Source: an uncultured Mesorhizobium sp.
GTDB taxonomy: Bacteria; Pseudomonadota; Alphaproteobacteria; Rhizobiales; Rhizobiaceae
Assembly: GCA_937958475.1 (NCBI GenBank)
Contig: CALFXR010000066.1
Span: forward strand, 11,800-75,799
Direction: 5' to 3'
Length of the DNA stretch: 64,000 bases
Shown here: positions 56,485 through 64,000 of the stretch, in pieces
Layout: each line of letters begins with the position of its first letter
Numbering within the stretch: the stretch's first letter is position 1
Notes under the pieces: model-generated
The model's database searches: none
The model's input: the letters and a program-made list of their open reading frames with translations, nothing else
Told to the model about the DNA's origin: nothing
Translations under genes and position numbers: made by a program

Positions 56485-58668
56485 ATGGCGAACCGCAAGC
56501 GGCGCATCGAGCCGAACTTCGACGAGCCCTCGCGCGGCAGGTCCGGTGGCCTGGCCGTGAGCGAGGAGGACCGCGTCGTGCCGTCGGGCCGCAGGAAATC
56601 GCCGAAGAAGGCGTCGCGCTCCAGGGCGCGCGGCCGAGGCCGGCGCTCGGCGGGAGTCTTCGCCCGTCTCGTCTATTGGTGCCTGGTCCTGGCGCTGTGG
56701 GCCGGGATCGGCGGCGCCGGCCTCGTCGCGTACTACGGCGCACGCATGCCCAGCGCCACGACCTGGTCGATTCCCGACCGGCCGCCCAACGTGCGCATCG
56801 TCTCCGTCGACGGCCGGCTGGTCGCCAATCGCGGCATGACCGGCGGCGAGGCTGTCGGCTTGCACGAGATGTCGCCCTACATTCCCCAGGCGGTGATGGC
56901 GATCGAGGACCGTCGCTTCTATTCGCATTTCGGCATCGACCCGATCGGCCTCGCCCGGGCGATGTTCGAAAACATCACCACCGGACGCTTCTCCCAGGGC
57001 GGCTCGACGCTGACGCAGCAGCTCGCCAAGAACCTCTTCCTCAAGCCCGACCGGACCATCGAGCGCAAGGTGCAGGAGGTGCTGCTCGCGCTCTGGCTCG
57101 AGCAGAAGCACACCAAGGACCAGATCCTCGAAATGTACCTGAACCGGGTCTATTTCGGGTCCGGCTCCTACGGCGTCGAGGCGGCGTCGCGCCGCTATTT
57201 CGGCAAGTCGGCGCGCGATGTCTCGCTGGCCGAGGCGGCTCTGCTCGCCGGCCTGCTCAAGGCGCCGTCGCGCCTGTCGCCGGCACGCGATCCGAAGGCC
57301 GCCGAAGCGCGGGCCCAGCTCGTGCTCGCCGCCATGAACGACGAGCAGATGATCGGCGACCGCGAACTGTCGACCGCCATGAGCGCGCCCGCGACGCGCA
57401 CCGCCGCCTTCTGGACCGGCTCGGAGAACTACGTCGCCGACCGCGTCATGGAGGAGCTGCCGACCCTGATCGGCGAGGTGCGCACCGACGTCATCGTCGA
57501 CACCACCATCGACCTGACCCTGCAGAAGCTCGGCGAGAAGTCGATCCGCCGCCTGCTCGACGAGAGCGGCAAGAAGCTCGAGGTCAGCCAGGCGGCGCTG
57601 GTCTCCATCGACAACACCGGCGCGGTCCGCGCCATGATCGGCGGCGCCGATTACGCCAGCAGCCAGTTCGACCGCGCCTCGGAAGCGCGCCGTCAGCCCG
57701 GCTCGGCCTTCAAGCCTTTCGTCTTCCTCGCCGCGCTGGAGCAGGGCCGCACGCCCGATTCCGTGCGCAACGACGCGCCGATCCGCATCGGCAAGTGGAC
57801 GCCCGAGAACTACAACGGCAAATATTTCGGCAAGGTGACGCTGACGACGGCGCTCGCCAAGTCGCTCAACTCGGTCGCCGCCCAGCTGGCCATGGAGGTC
57901 GGCCCGGCGACCGTGGTCGAGACCGCGCACCGCATGGGCATCGAATCGGCCCTCCAGGCCAACGTCTCGATCGCGCTCGGCACCTCAGAGGTGACGCCGC
58001 TCGAACTGACCGCGGCCTACGTGCCTTTCGCCAACGGCGGCTATCGCCCGGAGGTGCATTTCGTCCGCCGCGTCACTACGACCTCGGGCGAGGTGCTCTA
58101 CGAGAACACCGGCGGCAGCATCCCCCGCGTGCTGAGGCCCGAGGTCGTCGGCATGATGAATTCGATGATGATCCAGACGCTGAAGGACGGCACGGCGCGC
58201 AAGGCCGACTTCGCCTGGCCGGCCGCGGGCAAGACCGGCACCAGCCAGAACTCGCGCGACGCCTGGTTCATCGGCTACACCGCCAACCTCACCACCGGCG
58301 TGTGGATGGGCAACGACGACGGCACCCCCACAAAAAACATCACCGGCGGTTCTTTGCCGGCTAAGGTTTGGCACGAATTCATGGTCGCCGCCCATGAGGG
58401 CGTGCCGGTGGCGCAGCTTCCCGGCACGTGGAACGGCGCGACCGCCGGTGGCGAAACCGCACCGGTGCCGCCGCGCGCCGTCGGCGAATCGGCGATGGAT
58501 AGGGGGTCGGGAACGCCTGTCGCGCAGGGCCGCAAGGTCGCCATGCCCGAGATGGCAGGCGGCACCGATGCGGGGCGGACCGCATCGATCCCCCGTCCGC
58601 GCGCCGAAGTCGGCGGCAAGCCGCAGAAGAAGCCGTCCTCGGTCCTCGACGTGATCCTCGGCAACTGA
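56485..58668 (+). CDS. Class A penicillin-binding protein (PBP1a/1C-like transglycosylase-transpeptidase)
   Basis: Inner-membrane peptidoglycan synthase of 727 aa. A very basic cytoplasmic tail of about 65 residues precedes one helix (LVYWCLVLALWAGIGGAGLVAYYG). The glycosyltransferase domain has AIEDRRFYSHFGIDPIG with the catalytic Glu, GGSTLTQQLAKNLFL and RKVQEVLLALWLE; the transpeptidase domain has SxxK in RQPGSAFKPF, SxN in AKSLNSVAA and KTG in AGKTGTSQNSRDAWFIGY. ATG at 56485 has GGGGA upstream; GTG 56461 and ATG 56467 are in frame too. A CtrA box lies before it. The Pro/Arg-rich tail after about 640 is not conserved. Confidence 0.95.
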   Translation: MANRKRRIEPNFDEPSRGRSGGLAVSEEDRVVPSGRRKSPKKASRSRARGRGRRSAGVFARLVYWCLVLALWAGIGGAGLVAYYGARMPSATTWSIPDRPPNVRIVSVDGRLVANRGMTGGEAVGLHEMSPYIPQAVMAIEDRRFYSHFGIDPIGLARAMFENITTGRFSQGGSTLTQQLAKNLFLKPDRTIERKVQEVLLALWLEQKHTKDQILEMYLNRVYFGSGSYGVEAASRRYFGKSARDVSLAEAALLAGLLKAPSRLSPARDPKAAEARAQLVLAAMNDEQMIGDRELSTAMSAPATRTAAFWTGSENYVADRVMEELPTLIGEVRTDVIVDTTIDLTLQKLGEKSIRRLLDESGKKLEVSQAALVSIDNTGAVRAMIGGADYASSQFDRASEARRQPGSAFKPFVFLAALEQGRTPDSVRNDAPIRIGKWTPENYNGKYFGKVTLTTALAKSLNSVAAQLAMEVGPATVVETAHRMGIESALQANVSIALGTSEVTPLELTAAYVPFANGGYRPEVHFVRRVTTTSGEVLYENTGGSIPRVLRPEVVGMMNSMMIQTLKDGTARKADFAWPAAGKTGTSQNSRDAWFIGYTANLTTGVWMGNDDGTPTKNITGGSLPAKVWHEFMVAAHEGVPVAQLPGTWNGATAGGETAPVPPRAVGESAMDRGSGTPVAQGRKVAMPEMAGGTDAGRTASIPRPRAEVGGKPQKKPSSVLDVILGN

Positions 58669-58738
58669 CGCGCCGCGACGTCGCGGCCTCTCGCCATGCC
58701 CCCGGCGTTCCGCTACATAGCGGCGCCTGGAGGATCGC

Positions 58739-59488
58739 ATGAGCGAAGCCGCGACACGCAAGACGATTGTGCTCACCGGCGCGAGCCGGGGCATCGGCCA
58801 CGCCACCGTGAAGCGCTTCTCGCGCGAGGGATGGCGCGTGATCACCTGCTCGCGCCAAGCCTTCGCCGAGGACTGTCCGTGGCCGGCCGGGCCGGAGGAC
58901 CATATCAAGGTCGACCTGTCGGACCCGGAGGATGTCGGCGTCGCCGTCGCCGAGATCCGGCACCGCCTGGAGAACGAAGGCGGCCGCCTCGACGCGCTGG
59001 TCAACAATGCCGGCATCTCGCCCAAGCTCAAGGACGGCGGCCGGATGAACTCGCTCAACACGCCGATGCACGTCTGGCGCGACGTCTTCCAGGTCAATTT
59101 CTTCGCCCCGATCATGCTCGCCCGCGGCCTGTTCAAGGAACTGGCGACGGCGAAGGGTTCGATCGTCAACGTCACCTCGATCGCCGGCACGAGGGTCCAC
59201 CCCTTCGCCGGCACGGCCTATGCGACGTCCAAGGCCGCGCTCGGCTCGCTGACCCGCGAGATGTCGGCCGACTTCGGCCCCCACGGCATCCGCGTCAACG
59301 CCATCGCGCCGGGTGAGATCGACACGGCGATCCTGTCGCCCGGCACCGACAAGATCGTCGAGACGATTCCCCTGCGCCGGCTCGGCGCCACGTCCGAGGT
59401 CGCCGACATCATCTTCTTCCTGTGCTCGTCGCAGGCCTCCTACGTGACCGGCTCCGAGATCCACATCAACGGCGGCCAGCACGTCTGA
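58739..59488 (+). CDS. SDR family oxidoreductase
   Basis: Short-chain dehydrogenase/reductase of 249 aa using NAD(P)H. Cofactor loop TGASRGIG, then NNAGIS, the catalytic Ser in VNVTSIAG, Tyr and Lys in YATSKAAL and the C-terminal SSQASYVTGSEIHINGG. These are the classical SDR features; the substrate is unknown. A GGAGG lies 6 nt before the ATG. It follows the PBP gene by 70 nt. Confidence 0.93.
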   Translation: MSEAATRKTIVLTGASRGIGHATVKRFSREGWRVITCSRQAFAEDCPWPAGPEDHIKVDLSDPEDVGVAVAEIRHRLENEGGRLDALVNNAGISPKLKDGGRMNSLNTPMHVWRDVFQVNFFAPIMLARGLFKELATAKGSIVNVTSIAGTRVHPFAGTAYATSKAALGSLTREMSADFGPHGIRVNAIAPGEIDTAILSPGTDKIVETIPLRRLGATSEVADIIFFLCSSQASYVTGSEIHINGGQHV

Positions 59489-59518
59489 GCGGACGCGTGG
59501 AGGCAGAGGCAGTTCCGC

Positions 59519-60091
59519 TCAGGCCTGCAGCGCGCCGACGGCCAGCCCCACCGAGACGATCGCCAGCCAGCAGGCCGCACAGCGGCGCACTGTACGCGGC
59601 AGCGCCACCCCGGCGCGCCGCGAGGCGACGAGGGCGCCGGCCGCGATCCACATCGTCGCAACCAGGGGCAGCAGCCCGGCGAACAGCGCCAGGTGCGGCA
59701 TGAACTGCGGAGATGCCGGAGAAGGCAGCAGGACGAGGCCGATCACCAGCGTCTTCGGATTGAGCAGGGTTGTGAAAAACAGTCCGCGTACCGTGACCAG
59801 GCCGCCGGCCTCGGACGTATCCAGTCTCCACATGCGCACGGCGAGCGCCATCACCCAGATCGCCGCGACGGCTCGCAACGCCGCCGCCAGCGCCGGCACC
59901 GTCTCGAGCAGGAGCGCGCCGGCGACGGCGACTGGCACGACGACCAGCAGGTAGGCGGCCATCTCGACGGGCACCAACCGGAGCGGACGTACGAAGCCCT
60001 CGCCCGCGCCGGCCACCGCGAGCAGCGTATTGGTCGGCCCCGGCGTGACGAGCAGGGCGAGCACGGCGGAGAGGAAGGCAAAGGTCGTCAT
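59519..60091 (-). CDS. LysE family translocator
   Basis: Inner-membrane amino acid exporter candidate of 190 aa with about five or six helices. Family marks are AVLALLVTPGPTNTLLAVAGAGEGF (the PGP motif after helix 1) and FFTTLLNPKTLVIGLVLLP (the LNPK motif). The exported compound is unknown. The start ATG at 60091 gives the usual MTTFAFLSAV beginning; the frame runs 7 codons further back. It converges with the SDR gene and is divergent from the GNAT gene. Confidence 0.88.
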   Translation of the reverse strand: MTTFAFLSAVLALLVTPGPTNTLLAVAGAGEGFVRPLRLVPVEMAAYLLVVVPVAVAGALLLETVPALAAALRAVAAIWVMALAVRMWRLDTSEAGGLVTVRGLFFTTLLNPKTLVIGLVLLPSPASPQFMPHLALFAGLLPLVATMWIAAGALVASRRAGVALPRTVRRCAACWLAIVSVGLAVGALQA

Positions 60092-60199
60092 CTGGAATCC
60101 CGGCGGGCACACTCAAATCTCCCGTGGCGGCAATCACCGCCTTGATCGAGATCATGCGCGGGCTTGCCGCCGGCCGGCAGCGCTTGATACCTCTGCCCG

Positions 60200-60700
60200 A
60201 TGGACACGATCCGCACCGAACGCCTCACTCTGCGCCGCGCGCGGCCGGGAGATCTCGAGGACATCCACGCGATCCTCTCCGATCCGCGCGCGATGCGCTA
60301 CTGGTCGACGCCGCCGCACGCCACGATCGACGAGAGCCGCGAATGGCTCGACGCCATGATTGCCGCGCCCGGCGATGTCAGCGACGAATTCGTCGTCGAG
60401 TTCGAAGGTGTCGTCGTCGGCAAGATCGGCTGCTGGCAACTGCCCGAGATCGGCTTCATCTTCCACCCGCGGGTCTGGGGCCGCGGCCTCGGCGGGGAGG
60501 CGTTGCGCGCGGTGGTTCCGTGGATCTTCGGCCGCCACGTTGTTGCGGCGATCGTCGCCGACGTCGACCCGCGCAACGCGGCCTCGCTCGGCCTGCTCGC
60601 CAGCGTCGGCTTTTGCGAGACGGGACGCGCCGAGCGGACCTGGCACGTCGCCGGCGAGTGGTGCGACAGCATCTATCTCGCGCTTCCCCGGCCCGCCTGA
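60200..60700 (+). CDS. GNAT family acetyltransferase, RimJ/RimL-like
   Basis: Acetyltransferase of 166 aa of the RimJ/RimL/Acetyltransf_3 type. It begins TERLTLRRARPGDLEDIHAILSDPRAMRYW, the recognised start of the group, with the CoA loop VWGRGLGGEALRAVVPWIF and NAASLGLLASVGFCETGRAE. Such proteins acetylate protein N-termini or small metabolites; no target is indicated by neighbours. Confidence 0.9.
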   Translation: MDTIRTERLTLRRARPGDLEDIHAILSDPRAMRYWSTPPHATIDESREWLDAMIAAPGDVSDEFVVEFEGVVVGKIGCWQLPEIGFIFHPRVWGRGLGGEALRAVVPWIFGRHVVAAIVADVDPRNAASLGLLASVGFCETGRAERTWHVAGEWCDSIYLALPRPA

Positions 60701-60743
60701 AGCCCTCCCGCCTGAACCGGAGACTGCGCCGGAAGGACCGACC

Positions 60744-61304
60744 TCAGTGCGGCATGCCGCCGACATGGGATAGGAGCTCGGCGACGTTGTTGGCGGCGAA
60801 CTTCTTCAGCAGCTTCGCGCGGTAGGCCTCCACCGTGCGCGGCGAGATCTTCAGCAGCCGCGCGATGTCCTTCGAGGTGCGACCCTCGCCGAGATGCATG
60901 ACGATCTGCCGCTCGCGCGCCGTGAAGCCGAGAACGGGGCGCGACTGCGACAGGTCGGCGAAGCTCCACACCGCGCGCCGCAGCGGATCGTCGTCGCGGG
61001 TCAGCGAATGGCCGCGCACCCGGCACCAGAACAGCGTGCCGTCCTTGCGCGCCATGATCCGCTCGTCGGAATAGCGGTTCCATTTCTTCAGCGGCTCGAC
61101 GCCGACGTCGCGCACGCGCACGAACTCCTCGATCGACGGGTAGAGGATGGCGAAGGACTGGTCGATCAGGTCCGAGACGGCATACCCGAACATCTCCGCG
61201 AACATGGGATTGCAGGTCCTGATGATGCGGTTCTCGGTCAGGACGAGGCCGACCGGCGCGTGCTCGAAGACCAGGTCGTGAAGGTATTCCGTAGCTTGGG
61301 CCAT
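60744..61304 (-). CDS. PAS-LuxR transcriptional regulator
   Basis: A 186-aa regulator with an N-terminal PAS domain (LHDLVFEHAPVGLVLTENRIIRTCNPMFAEMFGYAVSDLIDQSFAILYPS and RKDGTLFWCRVRGHSLTR) and a C-terminal LuxR/GerE helix-turn-helix (LGFTARERQIVMHLGEGRTSKDIARLLKISPRTVEAYRAKLLKKF). There is no receiver domain, so it should sense a ligand or redox state through PAS. It is divergent from the ABC transporter operon starting at 61650 and is the natural candidate to regulate it. Confidence 0.9.
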   Translation of the reverse strand: MAQATEYLHDLVFEHAPVGLVLTENRIIRTCNPMFAEMFGYAVSDLIDQSFAILYPSIEEFVRVRDVGVEPLKKWNRYSDERIMARKDGTLFWCRVRGHSLTRDDDPLRRAVWSFADLSQSRPVLGFTARERQIVMHLGEGRTSKDIARLLKISPRTVEAYRAKLLKKFAANNVAELLSHVGGMPH

Positions 61305-61649
61305 GAGGTATTTCTACGATATTGCTGCCTTCCGGGGCACTGGGTCAGTATGCAGCCCGTTGACGCCCCGCGCCGGCACGGCAGATCGCGCAGCGCAGGG
61401 TTGCAACGGGAGGAGTCCGCCGCAAGAAGCGACCGGCCGGGTCACCGGCCCGGCCAGGGTTTGCATTAGCCCGTTGGGCGCGGAATGCAAGCGTCCGACG
61501 CCGGATGCGCTTGCGCGCCGTCGTCGTCACGGCTCGATTCCCCCGCACGAAAAGTGCCGTAGCTGTTCTTGGAGCGCCGCCTCGGCACGGGCGGCGCATG
61601 GAGATCATCCCGGGGCCGCCGGCTCGGGGATAAAATGGGAGGACGCAAG
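61305..61649. other. Intergenic region between the PAS-LuxR gene and the ABC operon, 345 nt
   Basis: No gene is apparent. The region holds a near-palindrome TTGCATT-N16-AATGCAA (61461-61490) with GCCC/GGGC nested inside, a candidate operator for the PAS-LuxR protein or a hairpin in the transcript. The ribosome site GGGAGGA of the next gene lies at its end. Confidence 0.5.
61461..61490. repeat. Inverted repeat TTGCATT / AATGCAA
   Basis: Perfect 7-bp arms 16 nt apart, with an inner GCCC/GGGC pair, 160-190 nt before the binding-protein gene. It is the most symmetric element of this intergenic region. Confidence 0.4.
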
Positions 61650-62852
61650 ATGAAGAGACTGTTCGCCACGCTGGCGACTGCGGCAGCGATGCTCGCATAC
61701 CAGCCGGCATTCGCGCAGCAAGGCCCCGCCAAGATCGCGCTGATCCACGGCATGTCGGGCTCGCCGCTCGAGGCCTTCACGAAGCAGACGCACACCGGCT
61801 TCGAGATGGGGCTGGAATACGCCACCAACGGCACCATGGAGATCAAGGGCCGCAAGATCGAGATCATCAAGAAGGACTCGCAGTTCAAGCCCGACATCGC
61901 CCGCGCCCTGCTGGCCGAGGCCTATGGCGACGACGAGGTCCTTCTCGCCGTCGGCGACACGTCTTCCGGCGTGACGCTCGCCATGCTCCCGGTCGCCGCC
62001 GAGTTCCAGAAGATCCTCGTCGTCGAGCCGGCCGTCGCCGACTCGCTGACCGGCAAGGATTCCAACCGCTACGTCTTCAAGACCTCGCGCAACTCCTCGA
62101 TGGACATGCAGGCCCAGGCGCTGTCGCTGAAGCCCGACAAGGATCTCTACGTGGCCACGCTCGCCGAGGACTACGCCTTCGGCAAGGACGGCATCGCCGC
62201 CTTCAAGAAGGCGCTGGAAGGCACCGGCGCCACCGTCGTGACCGAGGAATACGTCCCGCAGAAGACCACCGACTACACCGCCACCGTCGAGCGCCTGTTC
62301 AACGCGCTGAAGGACAAGCCCGGCCGCAAGGTCGTGCTGATCTACGTCGCCGGCTCCGGCGACCCGATGGGCGCACTGGTCTCGGCAGACCCGGGCCGCT
62401 ACGGCATCGAGGTCTCGACCGGCGGCAACATCCTGCCCGTGCTCAAGACCTACAAGCGCGTGCCGGGCATGGAAGGCGCCATCTACTACTACTACGACCT
62501 GCCGAAGAACGCGGTGAACGACTGGCTGGTCGCCGAGCACCAGAAGCGCTTCAACGCCCCGCCGGACTTCTTCACCGCCGGCGGCATGGCCGCCGCGCTC
62601 GCCATCGCCAAGGCGCTGGAAACCGCGGCCGACTGGGAGACCGAGACGTTGATCACGACCATGGAAGGCATGAGCTGGGAGACGCCGAAGGGCACTATGA
62701 CCTTCCGCAAGGAAGACCATCAGGCGATGCAGTCCATGTATCACTTCAAGATCAAGGTCGACGACGCGGTCGAGTGGGCGATCCCGGAACTGGTTCGCGA
62801 GATCAAGCCCGACGAGATGAACATCCCCGTCGGCCGCAACAACCAGCAATAG
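61650..62852 (+). CDS. ABC transporter substrate-binding protein, branched-chain amino acid type
   Basis: Periplasmic binding protein of 400 aa. A signal peptide (KRLFATLATAAAMLAYQPAFAQQ) is followed by a type I periplasmic-binding fold of the LivJ/amide group: KIALIHGMSGSPLEAFTKQTHTGFEMGLEYATNG at the start, then VGDTSSGVTLAMLPVAAEF and YVATLAEDYAFGKDGIAAFKKAL. Ligands of this group include branched-chain amino acids, amides, urea and aromatic acids; which applies cannot be read off. GGGAGGACGC lies before the ATG at 61650. The ATPase genes follow after a repeat-containing gap. Confidence 0.9.
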   Translation: MKRLFATLATAAAMLAYQPAFAQQGPAKIALIHGMSGSPLEAFTKQTHTGFEMGLEYATNGTMEIKGRKIEIIKKDSQFKPDIARALLAEAYGDDEVLLAVGDTSSGVTLAMLPVAAEFQKILVVEPAVADSLTGKDSNRYVFKTSRNSSMDMQAQALSLKPDKDLYVATLAEDYAFGKDGIAAFKKALEGTGATVVTEEYVPQKTTDYTATVERLFNALKDKPGRKVVLIYVAGSGDPMGALVSADPGRYGIEVSTGGNILPVLKTYKRVPGMEGAIYYYYDLPKNAVNDWLVAEHQKRFNAPPDFFTAGGMAAALAIAKALETAADWETETLITTMEGMSWETPKGTMTFRKEDHQAMQSMYHFKIKVDDAVEWAIPELVREIKPDEMNIPVGRNNQQ

Positions 62853-62866
62853 GCATCATAGCGCCT

Positions 62867-63031
62867 GCCCCTCATCCGGCTGCCGCCACCTTCTCCCCGT
62901 GAAGACGGAGAGAAGGACGACTTCTCCCCTGACCTCGCTCGTCGAGGGATTTCGGGACTGGCTGCGGCATCGAAGCCGCTGTTCCTCTCCCGTATCGACG
63001 TGGAGAGGATGCCGGCAGGCAGGTGAGGGGC
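62867..63031. repeat. Rhizobial mosaic-type palindromic repeat in the ABC operon
   Basis: About 165 bp with inverted ends GCCCCTCATCCGGCTGCCG and (reverse) GCCCCTCACCTGCCTGCCGG, and internal CTTCTCCCCGT / ACGGAGAGAAG. It belongs to the same family as the repeat in polA but is longer and more diverged inside. It fills most of the 209-nt gap between the binding protein and ATPase genes. Confidence 0.8.
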
Positions 63032-63061
63032 GGCGCAGCGCCTCGCGAACGGGTTCCTTTC

Positions 63062-63829
63062 GTGTCCACGCCCTCCCTCCGCACCGAACGACTGACGATC
63101 CGCTTCGGCGGCCACGCCGCGGTCAACGGCGTCACCTGCGCCTTCCGGCCGGGCGAACTGACCGCCATCGTCGGTCCGAACGGCGCCGGCAAGACGACCT
63201 GGTTCAACCTCGTCTCCGGACAGCTGGCGCCGACCGAGGGCCGCATCTTCCTCGGCGAGCGCGACATCACCGGCCTGTCGCCCTCGGCGCGCGCGTTGGC
63301 CGGCGTCGGCCGCGCCTTCCAGCTGACCAATCTCTTTCCGCGCCTGTCGGTTCTGGAGAACGTCCGCCTCGCCGTCCAGGCGCGGCGCCGCGGCGGCGGG
63401 CGGCTCCTGTCCAGGGCCGCCGCCGACCGCGACACTATCGCCGAGGCGATGCGCTACGTCGAGCGCACGCGGCTGGGTGCGGTGGCTGATCTTCCCGCCG
63501 CGGCGCTGCCGCACGGCGACCAGCGCAAGCTCGAGGTCGCATTGCTGCTCGCCATGGAACCGCAGGTCTTCATGTTCGACGAGCCGACGGCGGGCATGTC
63601 GGTCGACGAAGCGCCGGTGATCCTCGAACTGATCGCCGCGATCCGCGAGGACAGGACCAAGACCATCCTGCTCGTCGAGCACAAGATGGACGTCGTGCGG
63701 GCGCTCGCCGACCGCATCGTCGTGCTCCACAACGGTGAACTCGTCGCCGACGGCCGGCCCGATGCCGTCATGGCGCTGCCGATCGTGCGCGAGATCTATC
63801 TCGGCGTCGGCGCCGAGGAGGCGGCATGA
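63062..63829 (+). CDS. ABC transporter ATP-binding protein, LivG-like
   Basis: Cytoplasmic ATPase of 255 aa of the branched-chain amino acid class. Walker A GPNGAGKTT, the LivG-specific GRAFQLTNLFPRLSVLENV segment, a signature-like LPHGDQRKLEVALLLA (LSxGxQR replaced by LPHGDQRK), Walker B VFMFDEPTAGMS and switch His LVEHKMD. GTG at 63062 starts the recognised fold; the ribosome site is poor. Its stop overlaps the next ATG (ATGA). Confidence 0.92.
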   Translation: MSTPSLRTERLTIRFGGHAAVNGVTCAFRPGELTAIVGPNGAGKTTWFNLVSGQLAPTEGRIFLGERDITGLSPSARALAGVGRAFQLTNLFPRLSVLENVRLAVQARRRGGGRLLSRAAADRDTIAEAMRYVERTRLGAVADLPAAALPHGDQRKLEVALLLAMEPQVFMFDEPTAGMSVDEAPVILELIAAIREDRTKTILLVEHKMDVVRALADRIVVLHNGELVADGRPDAVMALPIVREIYLGVGAEEAA

Positions 63830-64000
63830 ACGCGATCCTGCGCCTCGACGACGTGCATACGGACATCGGCCAGTACCACGTGCTGCACGGCATCTCGCTC
63901 GACGTGCCGGAGGGCGGCGTCCACGTGCTGCTCGGCCGCAACGGTGCCGGCAAGACGACGACGCTGCGCACCATCATGGGCCTGTGGCGGGCGCGCAGGG
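63826..64000 (+). CDS. ABC transporter ATP-binding protein, LivF-like (3' end outside window)
   Basis: Second ATPase of the transporter; only the first 58 codons are inside the window. It begins MNAILRLDDVHTDIGQYHVLHGISLDVPEGG and has Walker A GRNGAGKTTTLRTIMGL, the LivF pattern. The ATG overlaps the LivG-like stop by 4 nt. Permease genes are expected just beyond the edge. Confidence 0.9.
   Translation, partial: MNAILRLDDVHTDIGQYHVLHGISLDVPEGGVHVLLGRNGAGKTTTLRTIMGLWRARR

Overview
The window is a high-GC, gene-dense chromosomal segment of an alphaproteobacterium, most likely order Hyphomicrobiales (Rhizobiales). The reasons are the gene neighbourhoods dnaK ... dnaJ-pmtA ... pyrF, infC ... rpmI-rplT-pheS ... 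pheT and trpF-trpB ... trpA-accD-folC, an AccD of the rhizobial type, the infC start codon ATT, two perfect CtrA boxes (TTAA-N7-TTAA), an RpoH-type heat-shock promoter and palindromic repeats of the rhizobial intergenic mosaic type. No rRNA, tRNA, CRISPR array, prophage or transposase gene was seen.

Layout. 1-4.1 kb: end of a beta-ketoacyl synthase gene, a glutathione transferase, an aromatic aminotransferase and a secreted transglutaminase-like protease behind a CtrA box. 4.4-8.0 kb: intracellular PHB depolymerase, small acetyltransferase and DUF1330 genes, pyrF and an FMN reductase. 8.0-14.3 kb: pmtA, dnaJ, a membrane protein, dnaK, and a divergent HtpX-like protease. 14.4-21.7 kb: ilvD, a three-gene ABC system (MlaC-like binding protein, ATPase, FtsX/MacB-type permease), an exostosin-like glycosyltransferase candidate, a small exported protein, an aldo/keto reductase and a DUF1801 protein. 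21.8-28.1 kb: translation genes pheT, pheS, rplT, rpmI and infC, broken up by accessory genes. 28.3-32.6 kb: hydrolase, BenE-like transporter, DUF2852 protein, metallopeptidase and CbiM-like protein. 32.7-39.0 kb: trpF, trpB, trpA, accD, folC and trxA, with an RHH/ParE toxin-antitoxin pair inside the trp genes. 39.1-47.4 kb: a five-gene cluster with two caspase-family peptidases. 47.8-55.8 kb: zur, polA, a diacylglycerol-kinase-like gene behind a probable small RNA, an M20 peptidase and RNase D. 55.9-64.0 kb: DUF892 protein, PBP1a, SDR, LysE-type exporter, GNAT, a PAS-LuxR regulator and the start of a branched-chain-amino-acid-type ABC transporter operon that runs off the edge.

The most unusual region is the minus-strand cluster 47391-39146. 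It encodes a Tat/Sec-exported caspase-fold protease (His125/Cys190), a six-cysteine exported small protein, a one-helix membrane protein, a membrane-anchored WD40-repeat caspase (His884/Cys936) and an exported MEMO-CapA fusion. The last four genes overlap or lie within 2 nt of each other, so they are probably made together, and all five products appear to act at or beyond the inner membrane. This is my candidate for an undescribed system.

A second theme is that housekeeping operons are interrupted by small same-strand modules: a membrane protein between dnaK and dnaJ, an ICMT-like methyltransferase between infC and rpmI, a DUF4160-DUF2442 pair between pheS and pheT, and an RHH-ParE pair between trpB and trpA. 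Other points are a palindromic repeat read in frame through polA, an AccD lacking all four zinc-ribbon cysteines, and a C-rich-loop small RNA candidate ending in a strong terminator at 52.68 kb.
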